A stretch of DNA of 64,000 bases from Geodermatophilus saharensis (GCF_900188205.1 NZ_FZOH01000008.1:124001-188000); one strand, 5' to 3'. Positions 23,937-32,201 are shown, counted from the stretch's first letter. Notes: generated from the letters alone by a model not told the origin. Numbers and translations are program-made.

Positions 23937-25141
23937 GGGGACATCCTGCCCAGCCGGGCGACGGCATCGGTGAGCACCTCGTCGCGCTTGCAGAAGGCGA
24001 ACCGGACCAGGTGCCGGCCCAGGTCGGCGTGCTCCGCGGTCCAGAACACCCCGGCGGGGACGGCGACCACCCCGGCCCGCTCGGGCAGCGCGCGGCAGAA
24101 CGCCAGCCCGTCGCCGCCGGGGGCCACCCCGCGGACGTCGACCGTCGCGAAGTAGGTGGCCTCCGGGGCGATGGTGGGCAGCCCGGCGCCGCGCAGCCCC
24201 GCCACCAGCACGTCGCGGCGGCGCCCGAGGTCGGCGGCGATGCCGGTGAAGTAGGCGTCGGGCAGGCCGAGGCCGGCGGCGATGGCCGGCTGGAACGGCC
24301 CGGCGTTGACGTAGGTGAGGAACTGCTTGGCGGTGCGGACGGCGGCCACCAGGGGCGCCGGGCCGCACGTCCACCCGACCTTCCAGCCGGTGGTGCTGAA
24401 CGTCTTGCCCCCGCTGCTCACCACCAGCGTGCGCTCGCGCAGGCCCGGCAGCGTGGCCGGGGAGACGTGCGCCGCGCCGGTGAAGACCAGGTGCTCGTAG
24501 ACCTCGTCGGTGACCAGCAGCAGGCCGGCGGTCAGCACGACCTCGGCCACCGCGTCGAGCTCGGCGCGGCTGAACACCTTGCCGGTCGGGTTGTGCGGGG
24601 TGTTGAGCAGCAGCAGCCGCGTGCGGTCGGTGACGGCGGCGCGCAGGTCGGCGGGGTCGAAGGTCCAGACGGCGCCGTCGGTGTCGGCGGGCGGCGGGGT
24701 CAGCGGCACCGGGCGCAGCACGCCGCCGGCCATCGCGACCGCGGCGGCGTAGCTGTCGTAGACCGGCTCGAAGAGCACCACCTCGTCGCCGGGCTCGACC
24801 AGCGCCAGCATGGCCGCGGTGAGCGCCTCGGTGGCCCCGGCGGTGACCAGCACCTCGGTGTCGGGGTCGTAGGCCAGGCCGCGGAAGCGCTCGACGTGCG
24901 CGGCGATCGCGGCGCGCAGCTCCGGGGTGCCCGGGCCGGGTGGGTACTGGTCGTGCGCGGTGCCGATGGCGGCGCGGGCGACGTCGAGGACCTCGGCCGG
25001 CCCGGGGGTGTCGGGGAAGCCCTGACCGAGGTTGATCGACCCGGTGGCGACGGCGAGCGCGCTCATCTCGGCGAACACCGTCGTCCCGAAGCCCTGCAGC
25101 CGGTCGGTGAGATACGGCGCACGGGTCGCGCTCCCGGTCAC
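23933..25141 (-). CDS. PLP-dependent aminotransferase class I/II (kynurenine/glutamine/methionine type)
   Basis: 402 residues; GTG 25141 overlaps the RNase stop. The fold-type I signature is complete: substrate loop INLGQGFPDTPGP, LLLNTPHNPTGKVF, the PLP aspartate in VTDEVYEH and the Schiff-base lysine in SSGGKTFSTTGWKVGW. The LGQGFPD opening is typical of kynurenine aminotransferase/glutamine transaminase K and YbdL-like methionine aminotransferases. The coupled omega-amidase supports glutamine or keto-methylthiobutyrate as a physiological substrate. Confidence 0.92.
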   Translation of the reverse strand: MTGSATRAPYLTDRLQGFGTTVFAEMSALAVATGSINLGQGFPDTPGPAEVLDVARAAIGTAHDQYPPGPGTPELRAAIAAHVERFRGLAYDPDTEVLVTAGATEALTAAMLALVEPGDEVVLFEPVYDSYAAAVAMAGGVLRPVPLTPPPADTDGAVWTFDPADLRAAVTDRTRLLLLNTPHNPTGKVFSRAELDAVAEVVLTAGLLLVTDEVYEHLVFTGAAHVSPATLPGLRERTLVVSSGGKTFSTTGWKVGWTCGPAPLVAAVRTAKQFLTYVNAGPFQPAIAAGLGLPDAYFTGIAADLGRRRDVLVAGLRGAGLPTIAPEATYFATVDVRGVAPGGDGLAFCRALPERAGVVAVPAGVFWTAEHADLGRHLVRFAFCKRDEVLTDAVARLGRMSP

Positions 25142-26580
25142 GCGCCCACCGCCGCGAAGCGCACCGACCGCCGGGCGACGTCGGCCTCCTCCAGCCGCAC
25201 CCGCACCCGCGAGCCGGGCTCCAGGCCGGCGCCGGCGCAGCGCGCCCGCACGGCCGGCTCGTCGAGGACGACGGTGCCACGACCGCCGTCGGCGTCCACC
25301 ACCACCGCGTCGAACTCCTCTCCTTCTCGGCCGGCGAGCAGCCAGGCCTCTGTGGCGTCGACGACGGCCCGCTCCACGGCGCGGGTGCGCCGGTCGGAGG
25401 CGGCCATGAGCGCCGGCAGCTCCGGCAGCGCGGCCCGCAGCGTGGGGTCGGGCTCCCGGCCGGCGGCCAGCGCCAGGCAGACCTCGGTGCCGAACCGGTC
25501 GACCAGCCGCCGCAGCGGCGCGGTCACGTGCGCGTAGGGGGCGCCGACGCCGGCGTGGCCGGGGTCCTCCGGCGGGTCGCCGTCGACGGGGGTGTAGGCG
25601 GCGCCGCGCAGCAGGGCGGCGGCCTCCTCGAGGAAGGCGAGGTGCCGCGGGTCGGTCAGGTCGAGCCCGGCCAGCACCCGGCCGGGTGCCGCGCCCGCGG
25701 GCCAGGCGACGCCGAGCAGGGGGGCCAGGCGGCGCAGCCGGGCGACGTCCTCGGGGCGCGCCCGGGGCAGCGTGCGCAGCAGGCCGACACCGCCGTCGAG
25801 CATGAGCCGCGCGGCCACCCGGCCGGTGAGCAGCGAGATCTGCGCGTTCCAGCCCTCGACCGGCAGCGGCGCGCGGGTGACCAGCGTCCAGCCGCCGCCG
25901 TCGGCGCTGACCACCTCCTGGTCGGGCGAGCCGAGCTCGATGGCGCCGCGGTCGGCGGCCTGCTCCTGCAGCAGCCGGCCGACCTCGGGCAGCAGCGCGA
26001 CGGCGTCGGGGAGGGTGCCGGCGTCGGCCTGCGCCTGGACGTCGGGGTAGGCGAGCCGGGCGTGGCTGCGGACGCGCGCGCGGCGGAGGTCGACCGACCG
26101 GACACCGGCGCCGGCGTCGAGGCGGACGGTCCACAGCGCCGCGCCGCGGACCTCGCCGGGCAGCAGGCTGGCCGCGCCCTCGCTCAGCACCTCCGGGTGC
26201 AGCGGCGTGCGCCGGTCCGGGGCGTAGAGGGTCTGCCCGCGGCGCCGCGCCTCGGCGTCGAGCGCGCTGCCGGGCGGGACGGCCGAGCCGACGTCGGCGA
26301 TCGCGTAGCTGACGCGGTAGCCGCCGCCGTCGCGGGCCAGGTGCACGGCCTGGTCGAGGTCGCGGCTGCCCGGCGGGTCGACGGTGACCAGCGGCAGGTC
26401 GGTGGCGTCGAGGTCGGGCAGCGGCGGGCCGGCGGCGATCCGCGCGGCCTCGGCCAGCACCGCGGCCGGGAACTCCTCCGGGACGTCGAACTCGGCCCGG
26501 ATGGCGTCGACGTCGGGGCCGGCCCGCTCCGGCCAGCGCGGGACGACGGGGTTCCACGTGGAACGCGCCCCGGCGCTCAC
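25138..26580 (-). CDS. RNB-domain ribonuclease (RNase II/R family)
   Basis: 480 residues from GTG 26580, overlapping the S4 gene stop. The RNB active site is in VTVDPPGSRDLDQAVHL: three of the four usual acidic residues are kept, while the last Asp of the DxDD cluster is Gln, a form common in the actinobacterial subfamily. Later RNB blocks are LNAQISLLTG-like (WNAQISLLTG) and YAHVTAPLRRLVDRFG. It lacks the N-terminal cold-shock and C-terminal S1 domains of RNase R, but the end (GSRVRVRLEEADVARRSVRF) looks like a small OB fold. The gene contains a parS-like palindrome at 26551. Confidence 0.88.
   Translation of the reverse strand: MSAGARSTWNPVVPRWPERAGPDVDAIRAEFDVPEEFPAAVLAEAARIAAGPPLPDLDATDLPLVTVDPPGSRDLDQAVHLARDGGGYRVSYAIADVGSAVPPGSALDAEARRRGQTLYAPDRRTPLHPEVLSEGAASLLPGEVRGAALWTVRLDAGAGVRSVDLRRARVRSHARLAYPDVQAQADAGTLPDAVALLPEVGRLLQEQAADRGAIELGSPDQEVVSADGGGWTLVTRAPLPVEGWNAQISLLTGRVAARLMLDGGVGLLRTLPRARPEDVARLRRLAPLLGVAWPAGAAPGRVLAGLDLTDPRHLAFLEEAAALLRGAAYTPVDGDPPEDPGHAGVGAPYAHVTAPLRRLVDRFGTEVCLALAAGREPDPTLRAALPELPALMAASDRRTRAVERAVVDATEAWLLAGREGEEFDAVVVDADGGRGTVVLDEPAVRARCAGAGLEPGSRVRVRLEEADVARRSVRFAAVGA
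26551..26564. other. parS-like ParB binding site 1 (within RNB gene)
   Basis: GTTCCACGTGGAAC, a perfect 14-bp palindrome with the invariant CACGTG core and the GTT/AAC flanks of bacterial parS (actinobacterial GTTTCACGTGGAAC-type). An identical site is at 61109. It lies near the 5' end of the RNase gene. Origin-proximal position is what is expected for ParABS segregation sites. Confidence 0.75.
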
Positions 26581-26801
26581 GCGACGCGCACGTCCTCGCC
26601 GCCCTCGATCGAGACGACGTCGCCGCGGCGGACCTGCCGGCCACGGCGGTCCTCGGGCTCGCCGTTGACCCGGACCGAGCCGGTGACCAGCACGTCCTTC
26701 ACCTGGGCGCCGGTGGGCACGGCGTCGACGAGCTTGAGCAGCTGACCGAGGCGGATGGAGTCCTCACCGGGACGGAGCTCGACGGTGCGCACGGTCCCCA
26801 T
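26577..26801 (-). CDS. S4-domain RNA-binding protein (YbcJ/YaaA-like)
   Basis: 74 residues from ATG 26801. A single S4 domain: IRLGQLLKLVDAVPTGAQVK, then VTGSVRVNGEPEDRRGRQVR and GDVVSIEGGE. Small stand-alone S4 proteins bind structured RNA, often rRNA or stalled ribosomes. Sits between MOSC and RNB genes, overlapping the latter by 4 bases. Confidence 0.88.
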   Translation of the reverse strand: MGTVRTVELRPGEDSIRLGQLLKLVDAVPTGAQVKDVLVTGSVRVNGEPEDRRGRQVRRGDVVSIEGGEDVRVA

Positions 26802-26803
26802 CC

Positions 26804-27508
26804 TCACGCGGGGACGAGCTCGTCGCCGACCGCCACCCGGCCGGGCACCGGCACCAGCGCGCCGACGGCGAGCGTGCTGCCGCGCTCGCGGTGGATCGTC
26901 TTGAGCACGGTGGTGTCGCGGCCGATCCCGCCCGGTTGCGGCCGGGTGACCATGACGCAGCGGCTGACCGGCTTGAGGACGTCGAGCACCGCGGTGCCCA
27001 GCCGCACCGTGCTGCCCACCAGGGCGTCCTCGCCGGCGCCGTCGAGGAGCACGTTCGAGCGGAACCGGCGGCGGTCCCAGGTGCCCAGCGTGCCGGTGGA
27101 GACCAGCGAGACCCGGATGCGGGAGCTGTCGTGGAACGCGCCGGACGCGCCCTCGAAGGCGTCCCACACGTCCTCGTCGTCGTCGGGGGCCTCGTAGTGC
27201 CGCGGCCCGCGCTCCACCTCCGCGGCGCGCAGGGTCACCGGCCGGCCGAGCCAGTCGGACAGGACGCCGTCGTCGGTGGTGACGGTGCCGTCGGGCAGCA
27301 CCACCTCGACGCCGCCGTCGTCCCGGAGCCGCGCTGCGGCGAAGAGCAGGTCGGGCACCCGGCGGGCGGTGAGGCCGAAGCCGGTGGAGCGGTCGAACAG
27401 CGCCCACTGCCGGTCGCCGGTCAGCCCCTGCGGGCCGACGTCGACGGCGCCGAGCCGCTCCCCCTGCAGGGACTTGACCGGGTAGCGCCACAGCTCGAGC
27501 ACGCGCAC
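26804..27508 (-). CDS. MOSC domain protein with N-terminal beta-barrel (YcbX-like)
   Basis: 234 residues from GTG 27508. The N-terminal MOSC_N barrel shows in MRVLELWRYPVKSLQGERLG and LTGDRQWALFD. The MOSC domain at 120-234 carries the single conserved Cys in KPVSRCVMVTRPQPGG. MOSC proteins bind or deliver the molybdenum cofactor and reduce N-hydroxylated compounds. Cytosolic. Confidence 0.9.
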   Translation of the reverse strand: MRVLELWRYPVKSLQGERLGAVDVGPQGLTGDRQWALFDRSTGFGLTARRVPDLLFAAARLRDDGGVEVVLPDGTVTTDDGVLSDWLGRPVTLRAAEVERGPRHYEAPDDDEDVWDAFEGASGAFHDSSRIRVSLVSTGTLGTWDRRRFRSNVLLDGAGEDALVGSTVRLGTAVLDVLKPVSRCVMVTRPQPGGIGRDTTVLKTIHRERGSTLAVGALVPVPGRVAVGDELVPA

Positions 27509-27509
27509 G

Positions 27510-28433
27510 TCAGGCCGCCGTCCAGCCGAGGGTCCACGTCCCCGCCCAGCTCTCGCCGGGGTCGAGGACGACGAGGTCGACGCCGTCGGCGAGCGCGTTG
27601 GGCGGGCAGGTCATCGGCTCGACGGCGAGGCTGCGGCGGCGCTGGCCCTCGGGCAGGGTGTCGCCGCTGTAGACCTGCAGCCACGGCCACGCGGGGTCGA
27701 CGGCGAGCTCGAGCGCGCCGGCCGGGCCGCGCAGGGCGACGCGGGCCCAGCCGTCGTCGTCGCGGGTGAGGTCGGTGAGGGCGTCGTCGAGAGGGCGGTC
27801 GCCGATCCGGCCGACGGCGCCGTCGAAGGGCCGGCGGGTGCCGGTGGGCAGGCCGCCGTCGAGGTCGAGGGCCGTGCGGGCGGGGACGGTCAGCTCGGCG
27901 TCGCCGATGCCGCCGTCGGCCGTGGCGCCGACCGACAGGTAGGGGTGCATGCCGGCACCGAAGGGAGCCGGGCGCTCCCCGGCGTTGCGGACCCGCACGG
28001 TGACGGTGAGCCGGTCCTCGCCGAGGAGGTGGTCGACGGCGGCCGCGAGGCGGAACGGATAGCCCGGCCGGGCCTCGACGAGGGTGCCGACGGTCACCGC
28101 GTCGGAGTGCCGGGCCAGCACCTCCCACCGCTGCCAGCCGACCAGCCCGTGCGCGGCCGGTTTGCCGGGGCCGGCGGTGTCGAGCTGGAGCTGCTGTCCC
28201 TCCCACGTCCACTGCCCGTCGCGCAGGCGGTTGGGCCAGGGCAGCAGCACGCCGCCGCGCCGCCCGGCGGGCACGGTGCCGGCCGGGTAGCCGTCGAGGA
28301 CGTCCCAGCCGCCGACGGTCAGCGCGCGGAGGTTGCCGCCGCGGAGGTCGACGGCGAGCCGCGCGTCCCCGCTGACCAGCTCCACCTCCGCCGGCTCGGT
28401 CGTCGGCCAGGCGGTCATCGGCGGGACGCTCAT
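27510..28433 (-). CDS. Aldose 1-epimerase family protein
   Basis: 307 residues from ATG 28433; ATG 28418 (MTAWPTTEP) is an alternative. Galactose-mutarotase fold: GGVLLPWPNRLRDGQW (substrate Arg), AHGLVGWQRW (His), FGAGMHPYL (catalytic His) and the late glutamate in SLAVEPMTCPPNA. It interconverts alpha and beta anomers of hexoses or related sugars. First gene of a minus-strand run through MOSC, S4, RNB, aminotransferase and omega-amidase with 1-2 base gaps or overlaps. Confidence 0.9.
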   Translation of the reverse strand: MSVPPMTAWPTTEPAEVELVSGDARLAVDLRGGNLRALTVGGWDVLDGYPAGTVPAGRRGGVLLPWPNRLRDGQWTWEGQQLQLDTAGPGKPAAHGLVGWQRWEVLARHSDAVTVGTLVEARPGYPFRLAAAVDHLLGEDRLTVTVRVRNAGERPAPFGAGMHPYLSVGATADGGIGDAELTVPARTALDLDGGLPTGTRRPFDGAVGRIGDRPLDDALTDLTRDDDGWARVALRGPAGALELAVDPAWPWLQVYSGDTLPEGQRRRSLAVEPMTCPPNALADGVDLVVLDPGESWAGTWTLGWTAA

Positions 28434-28473
28434 GCCCGGCAGCCCACCACACCCGGCGCCCCATCCGCCCACC

Positions 28474-28511
28474 CCCGTCGGTGCCATTGTCGCGACAATG
28501 GCACCGACGGG
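28474..28511. repeat. Perfect 38-bp palindrome
   Basis: Two 18-bp arms, CCCGTCGGTGCCATTGTC and GACAATGGCACCGACGGG, around a central GC, with no mismatch. There is no U-tract. It stands 41 bases before the aldose epimerase start and 47 bases before the HNH remnant. It could form a cruciform, bind a dimeric protein, or be the end of a mobile element. Confidence 0.85.
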
Positions 28512-28557
28512 CCCCTGACCTGGGGTTCGGTCCTGGTCTTCGGCTGAGCGCCGGCTC

Positions 28558-28761
28558 GTGCCCCGTCCCGCGCGGGCGACGGTGCACCGGATCGACGGCG
28601 GCGACACCAGCCTGGAGAACTCGGCGCTGCTGTGCGAGCGGCACCACACCGAGGTCCACCACGGCTTCCGCGTCGAACGCCGACCCGACGGGCGATGGCG
28701 CACCTGGCGACCCGACGGATCGGAGATCACCATCCCCACCCCACTGGCACCCGCCGCCTGA
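28558..28761 (+). pseudogene. HNH endonuclease remnant (DUF222/13E12-type), 3' end only
   Basis: About 68 codons encode the C-terminal HNH part: VHRIDGGDTSLENSALLCE, RHHTEVHHGFRVERR and DGRWRTWRPDGSEI. The order (ww)-DGG-TS-N-LLC-HH-VH is that of the HNH motif in DUF222/13E12-REP proteins, which are usually 350-500 residues. The preceding zinc Cys pair and the DUF222 region are absent. A repeated family in actinobacteria, this copy is decayed or was left by deletion beside the palindrome. Confidence 0.75.
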
Positions 28762-28825
28762 CACGACCCACGCACGCCGGCCGACCGCCCGCTCTGAGCG
28801 GACGGCTGTGCCGGCGTGCCCGCGG

Positions 28826-29290
28826 TCAGGCCCCGTCGAGCACCCGCTCGTAGTACAGCGAGCAGCCGGCGTCGGGAGCGTCGACGTACGCGCCGAACGC
28901 CGGGATCGGCCGGTAGCCGGCGCCCTCGTACAGCGCGATCGCCTCCGGCTGGCGCGGGCCGGTCTCCAGCCGCAGCGTCGTCCAGCCGCGGTCGCGTGCC
29001 GCGTCCTCCAGCCCGGCGAGCAGCAGCTTCGACACGCCCCGGCCGCGCGCGGCGGGGACGACGAACATGCGCTTGACCTCGGCCACGCCGTCGCCCAGCG
29101 CCCGCAGCGCACCGCAGCCGACCGCGGTGCCGTCGGCGTCCCGGGCGACCAGCACCACGCTGACGTCGGCGGCCGACGGCGGCGTCCCCGGTTCGGCCCC
29201 GCCGTCGTAGCGCGCCCGCAGCTCGGCCTGCTGCGCGCCGGTCAGCCGCCGCACGTCCGCGTCGTCCCAGGCGGCCGGGATGAGCCTCAC
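28826..29290 (-). CDS. GNAT-family N-acetyltransferase
   Basis: 154 residues; GTG 29290 overlaps the TetR stop by 4 bases. The acetyl-CoA loop is in RMFVVPAARGRGVSKLLLAG (R/Q-x-x-G-x-G/A) followed by LYEGAGYRPIPAFG, typical of motif B. Substrate unknown. Coupled translation with the TetR regulator suggests a joint detoxification or metabolite-modification function. Confidence 0.9.
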   Translation of the reverse strand: MRLIPAAWDDADVRRLTGAQQAELRARYDGGAEPGTPPSAADVSVVLVARDADGTAVGCGALRALGDGVAEVKRMFVVPAARGRGVSKLLLAGLEDAARDRGWTTLRLETGPRQPEAIALYEGAGYRPIPAFGAYVDAPDAGCSLYYERVLDGA

Positions 29291-29874
29291 CGGCTGATCC
29301 CGTGCAGCAGCAGCCCGGCCAGCTCCCGGTACGCCGCGGCGTCGTCGAGGCCGGTGGCGCGGGCGGTGTCCCCGCGGCCGATGCGCAGCATCAGCGTGGT
29401 GACGGTGTCGGCCACCAGCGCCGGGTGCACCTGCCGGAAGCGCCCCGCGGCCACGCCCTCGGCGATGAGCGCGCTCACCCGCTCCGCGGCCACGGCGGTG
29501 TTGTGCTCGTACACCGCGCGCCCCGGCGGGAAGGCCTCCAGGTCGCGGTGGAAGGCCCGCGACGCCGGGGTCAACGCGCGCGCCACCGCCTGCAGGTAGG
29601 TGGTCACCCGCGCGGCGGGGTCGGTCTCACCGGCGGTGCGGGCCTCGACGTCGGCGGTCGCCCGGCGGAAGAAGTGCCGCACCACGCGGACGGCCAGCTG
29701 CTCCTTGCTGTCGGCCAGCGCGTACAGCGTCGTCTTCGAGCAGTGCAGCCGGACGGCGAGGTCCTCGAGGGTGAAGCCGGCGAAGCCCTCGGCGAGGAAG
29801 AGCTCCTCGAGCTGGTCGAGCAGCTGTGCCTGGCGCGCGGTCAACCGCCGCTCGCGCTGCGCCGTCGTGGTCAC
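29287..29874 (-). CDS. TetR-family transcriptional regulator
   Basis: 195 residues from GTG 29874 with GGGAGG upstream. The N-terminal helix-turn-helix FAGFTLEDLAVRLHCSKTTL with YALADSKEQL following is standard TetR. The ligand domain has TetR_C-like content (YLQAVARALTPASRAFHRDL). It faces an acyl-CoA dehydrogenase gene across a palindromic control region, suggesting it senses an acyl-CoA or fatty acid. Confidence 0.92.
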   Translation of the reverse strand: MTTTAQRERRLTARQAQLLDQLEELFLAEGFAGFTLEDLAVRLHCSKTTLYALADSKEQLAVRVVRHFFRRATADVEARTAGETDPAARVTTYLQAVARALTPASRAFHRDLEAFPPGRAVYEHNTAVAAERVSALIAEGVAAGRFRQVHPALVADTVTTLMLRIGRGDTARATGLDDAAAYRELAGLLLHGISR

Positions 29875-29906
29875 CGCGCCTCCCGCCTCGATCTGGACGC
29901 TGAACA

Positions 29907-29932
29907 GTACCGCGGTACCGTCTGCAGTACTG
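29907..29932. promoter_or_regulatory. Candidate TetR operator
   Basis: The perfect palindrome GTACCGCGGTAC (29907-29918) is followed by CAGTACTG (29925-29932), sharing AGTAC half-sites, in the 97-base gap between tetR and the acyl-CoA dehydrogenase. Likely controls both. Confidence 0.55.
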
Positions 29933-29971
29933 CCGTCCGCGTCCGTGCCGTCCGTACCGAGGGGGATCCCC

Positions 29972-31135
29972 GTGGCCGTCGACCGTGAGCTGCCCACCCA
30001 GGAGGCCGCCGACCTGATCGCGCTCACCCGCGAGCTGGCCGACGCCGAACTGGCGCCCCGCGCCGCGGAGTACGAGCGCGAGGAGCGCTTCCCCCGGGAG
30101 GTGTTCGCCAAGCTCGGCGAGGTGGGCCTGCTCGGCCTGCCCTTCGGCGAGGACGTCGGCGGCGGCGACCAGCCCTACGCGGTCTACCTGCAGGTCGTCG
30201 AGGAGCTGGCCATGCGCTGGGCCACCGTCGCCCTCGGCATCAGCGTGCACACGCTCGCCTGCGGGCCGGTCGACCGCTTCGGCACCCCGGAGCAGCGCGA
30301 GCGGTGGCTGCCGGAGATGGTCGGCGGCCGCCTGCTCGGCGCCTACTGCCTGTCGGAGGCCCACGCCGGCTCCGACCCCGCCGCCATGCGCGCGCGCGCC
30401 GTCCGCGACGGCGAGGGCTGGGTGGCCTCCGGGGAGAAGGCCTGGGTCACCCACGGCGGGCACGCCGACTTCTACTCCACCTTCCTGCGCACCCCCGACG
30501 ACGGCGAGCGGTCGATCTCCTGCTTCCACCTCACGCCCGACCTCGCCGGGTTCACCGCCGCCCCGCCGGAGCAGAAGATGGGCCTGACCGGCTCGACGAC
30601 GGCGGCCATGCGGCTCGACGGCGTCGCCGTCCCGGCCGGGCGCATGGTCGGCGAGCCCGGCCGCGGCCTGTCCATCGCCCTGTCCGCGCTCGACTCCGGC
30701 CGGCTCGGGGTCAGCGCCGTCGCGGTCGGGCTGGCGCAGTCCGCCCTCGACGTCGCCGTCGCCTACGCCTGCGAGCGGGAGGCCTTCGGCCGGCGCATCG
30801 TCGACCACCAGGGCCTGGCGTTCCTGCTCGCCGACATGGCCGCCGCCGTCGAGTCCGCCCGCGCCACCTACCTCGTCGCCGCGCGCCGCAAGGACGCCGG
30901 GCTGCCCTACTCCCGGCAGGCGAGCATCGCCAAGCTCGTGGCCACCGACGCCGCCATGAAGGTCACCACCGACGCCGTCCAGGTGCTCGGCGGCGCCGGC
31001 TACACCCGCGACCACCCGGCCGAGCGGTACATGCGCGAGGCGAAGGTCATGCAGATCTTCGAGGGCACCAACCAGATCCAGCGCATGGTCATCGGCAAGC
31101 ACCTGGCCGAGGAGGTCACCCCGGCCAACGGCTGA
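29972..31135 (+). CDS. Acyl-CoA dehydrogenase
   Basis: 387 residues from GTG 29972 (GAGGGGG upstream). Family motifs: LSEAHAGSDPAAMRARA (FAD/substrate), WVTHGGHADFYSTF and REAFGRRIVDHQGLAFLLAD. The catalytic glutamate is in MQIFEGTNQIQRMVIGK and fits short/medium/branched-chain dehydrogenases. It makes the alpha-beta double bond of acyl-CoA and passes electrons to ETF. Divergent from TetR. Confidence 0.95.
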   Translation: MAVDRELPTQEAADLIALTRELADAELAPRAAEYEREERFPREVFAKLGEVGLLGLPFGEDVGGGDQPYAVYLQVVEELAMRWATVALGISVHTLACGPVDRFGTPEQRERWLPEMVGGRLLGAYCLSEAHAGSDPAAMRARAVRDGEGWVASGEKAWVTHGGHADFYSTFLRTPDDGERSISCFHLTPDLAGFTAAPPEQKMGLTGSTTAAMRLDGVAVPAGRMVGEPGRGLSIALSALDSGRLGVSAVAVGLAQSALDVAVAYACEREAFGRRIVDHQGLAFLLADMAAAVESARATYLVAARRKDAGLPYSRQASIAKLVATDAAMKVTTDAVQVLGGAGYTRDHPAERYMREAKVMQIFEGTNQIQRMVIGKHLAEEVTPANG

Positions 31136-31232
31136 CCGTGCAGGACGCACGGGGGATCGGTGACGTCTGTCAATGGGCACGCGCCCGGGCGGCGGGAAGA
31201 CTCGGGGCACACCGCCTGACGAGGAGCCCGAG

Positions 31233-31679
31233 ATGCCCCAGCCGCACCTGCGCGCCGCCGACGCCGACCGCGCCGCCGTGGTCACCCGCCTCGACCAGGG
31301 CCTGGCCGACGGCCGACTGACCCTGGCCGAGTACGAGGACCGCTCGGCCCGCGCCCACGCCGCCCGCACCTACGGCGAGCTCGACGGGCTCACCGCCGAC
31401 CTGCCCTCCCCCGCACCGCGCCCGGCCCCCGTGGCGCAGGCGGTGTACGGCGGCCCGTGGCACGGCACGTGGGGACACGACCTGCGGACCGCCTGGACCC
31501 AGTGGGCCGTCACCGCGGTCGTCGTCGTCGGCATCTGGCTGGTCTCGATGCTGGCCACCACCGACCTGCAGTACCCCTGGCCGGTGTGGGTCGTCGGCCC
31601 GTGGGGTGCGGTGCTGCTCGCCCGCACCCTGGGCGAGCGGCACACCCTCGGCCGGCGCCGGCCGGGGCTGCCCGTCTGA
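31233..31679 (+). CDS. DUF1707 (SHOCT-like) membrane protein
   Basis: 148 residues from ATG 31233 with GAGGAG upstream. The N-terminal DUF1707 (residues 5-58: LRAADADRAAVVTRLDQGLA, DGRLTLAEYEDR, TYGELDGLTADL) is a small actinobacterial domain. Two helices follow (WAVTAVVVVGIWLVSMLA and PVWVVGPWGAVLLA). Function unknown. Confidence 0.88.
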   Translation: MPQPHLRAADADRAAVVTRLDQGLADGRLTLAEYEDRSARAHAARTYGELDGLTADLPSPAPRPAPVAQAVYGGPWHGTWGHDLRTAWTQWAVTAVVVVGIWLVSMLATTDLQYPWPVWVVGPWGAVLLARTLGERHTLGRRRPGLPV

Positions 31680-31720
31680 TCCGGGCGGGTGCCGTCCGGG
31701 CCGCCCGGGTAGGGGCTCCC

Positions 31721-31775
31721 CGACCCCAGCAGACCCGACCCCAGCAGACCCGACCCCAGCAGACCCGACCCCAGC
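31721..31775. repeat. 15-bp tandem repeat, 3.7 copies
   Basis: CGACCCCAGCAGACC repeated three times and followed by a partial CGACCCCAGC, directly before the ribosome site of the NTF2-like gene at 31799. A simple-sequence tract of this kind can change length by slippage and so alter promoter-to-gene spacing. Confidence 0.9.
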
Positions 31776-31798
31776 CGTCCCGAGCCCCGGAGGACGCC

Positions 31799-32194
31799 GT
31801 GCACACCCTGACCGAGCGCTTCACCGCCGCCCTGCACCACCTCGACGCCGAGCGCGACGCGCAGCCGATGGTCGAGCTGACCGGTGAGGACGCCGTGCTC
31901 ATGAAGCTCAACGAGGACCACGAGGCCCGCGGGCCGGAGGGTGCCAAGCGGTTCTGGGAGGACTACCGCAACGTCTTCGGCGACCTGGAGACGACGTTCA
32001 CCTCCAGCACCGTCGGGGAGAAGACCGCGGCCCTGGAGTGGGAGTCGCGCGGCACGCTGCGCAGCGGCAAGCCCTTCACCTACAAGGGCGTCACCGTGAT
32101 CGAGAGCGACGGCTCCCACGACGGCCCGCTCACCGGCGTCCGCACCTACTACGACTCCGCCGCGTTCGTGCAGGAGAGCGCGGGCACCGCCTGA
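31799..32194 (+). CDS. NTF2-like/SnoaL-type protein
   Basis: 131 residues from GTG 31799 (GGAGGACGCC upstream). The compact alpha+beta fold with TERFTAALHHLDAERDAQPM, FWEDYRNVFGDLETTF, ALEWESRGTLRSGKPFTYKG and GVRTYYDSAAF is typical of SnoaL/nuclear-transport-factor-2-like proteins, which include polyketide cyclases, dehydratases and ligand binders. Substrate unknown. The upstream 15-bp tandem repeat is odd. Confidence 0.75.
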   Translation: MHTLTERFTAALHHLDAERDAQPMVELTGEDAVLMKLNEDHEARGPEGAKRFWEDYRNVFGDLETTFTSSTVGEKTAALEWESRGTLRSGKPFTYKGVTVIESDGSHDGPLTGVRTYYDSAAFVQESAGTA

Positions 32195-32201
32195 GCGGGG
32201 C

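Noticed and set aside
28510..28557. Full HNH endonuclease gene
   Set aside because: No Cys pair or DUF222 region can be found upstream in any frame; only the 3' end remains.
31136..31232. Riboswitch or regulatory RNA before DUF1707
   Set aside because: No conserved structure recognised in the 97 bases.
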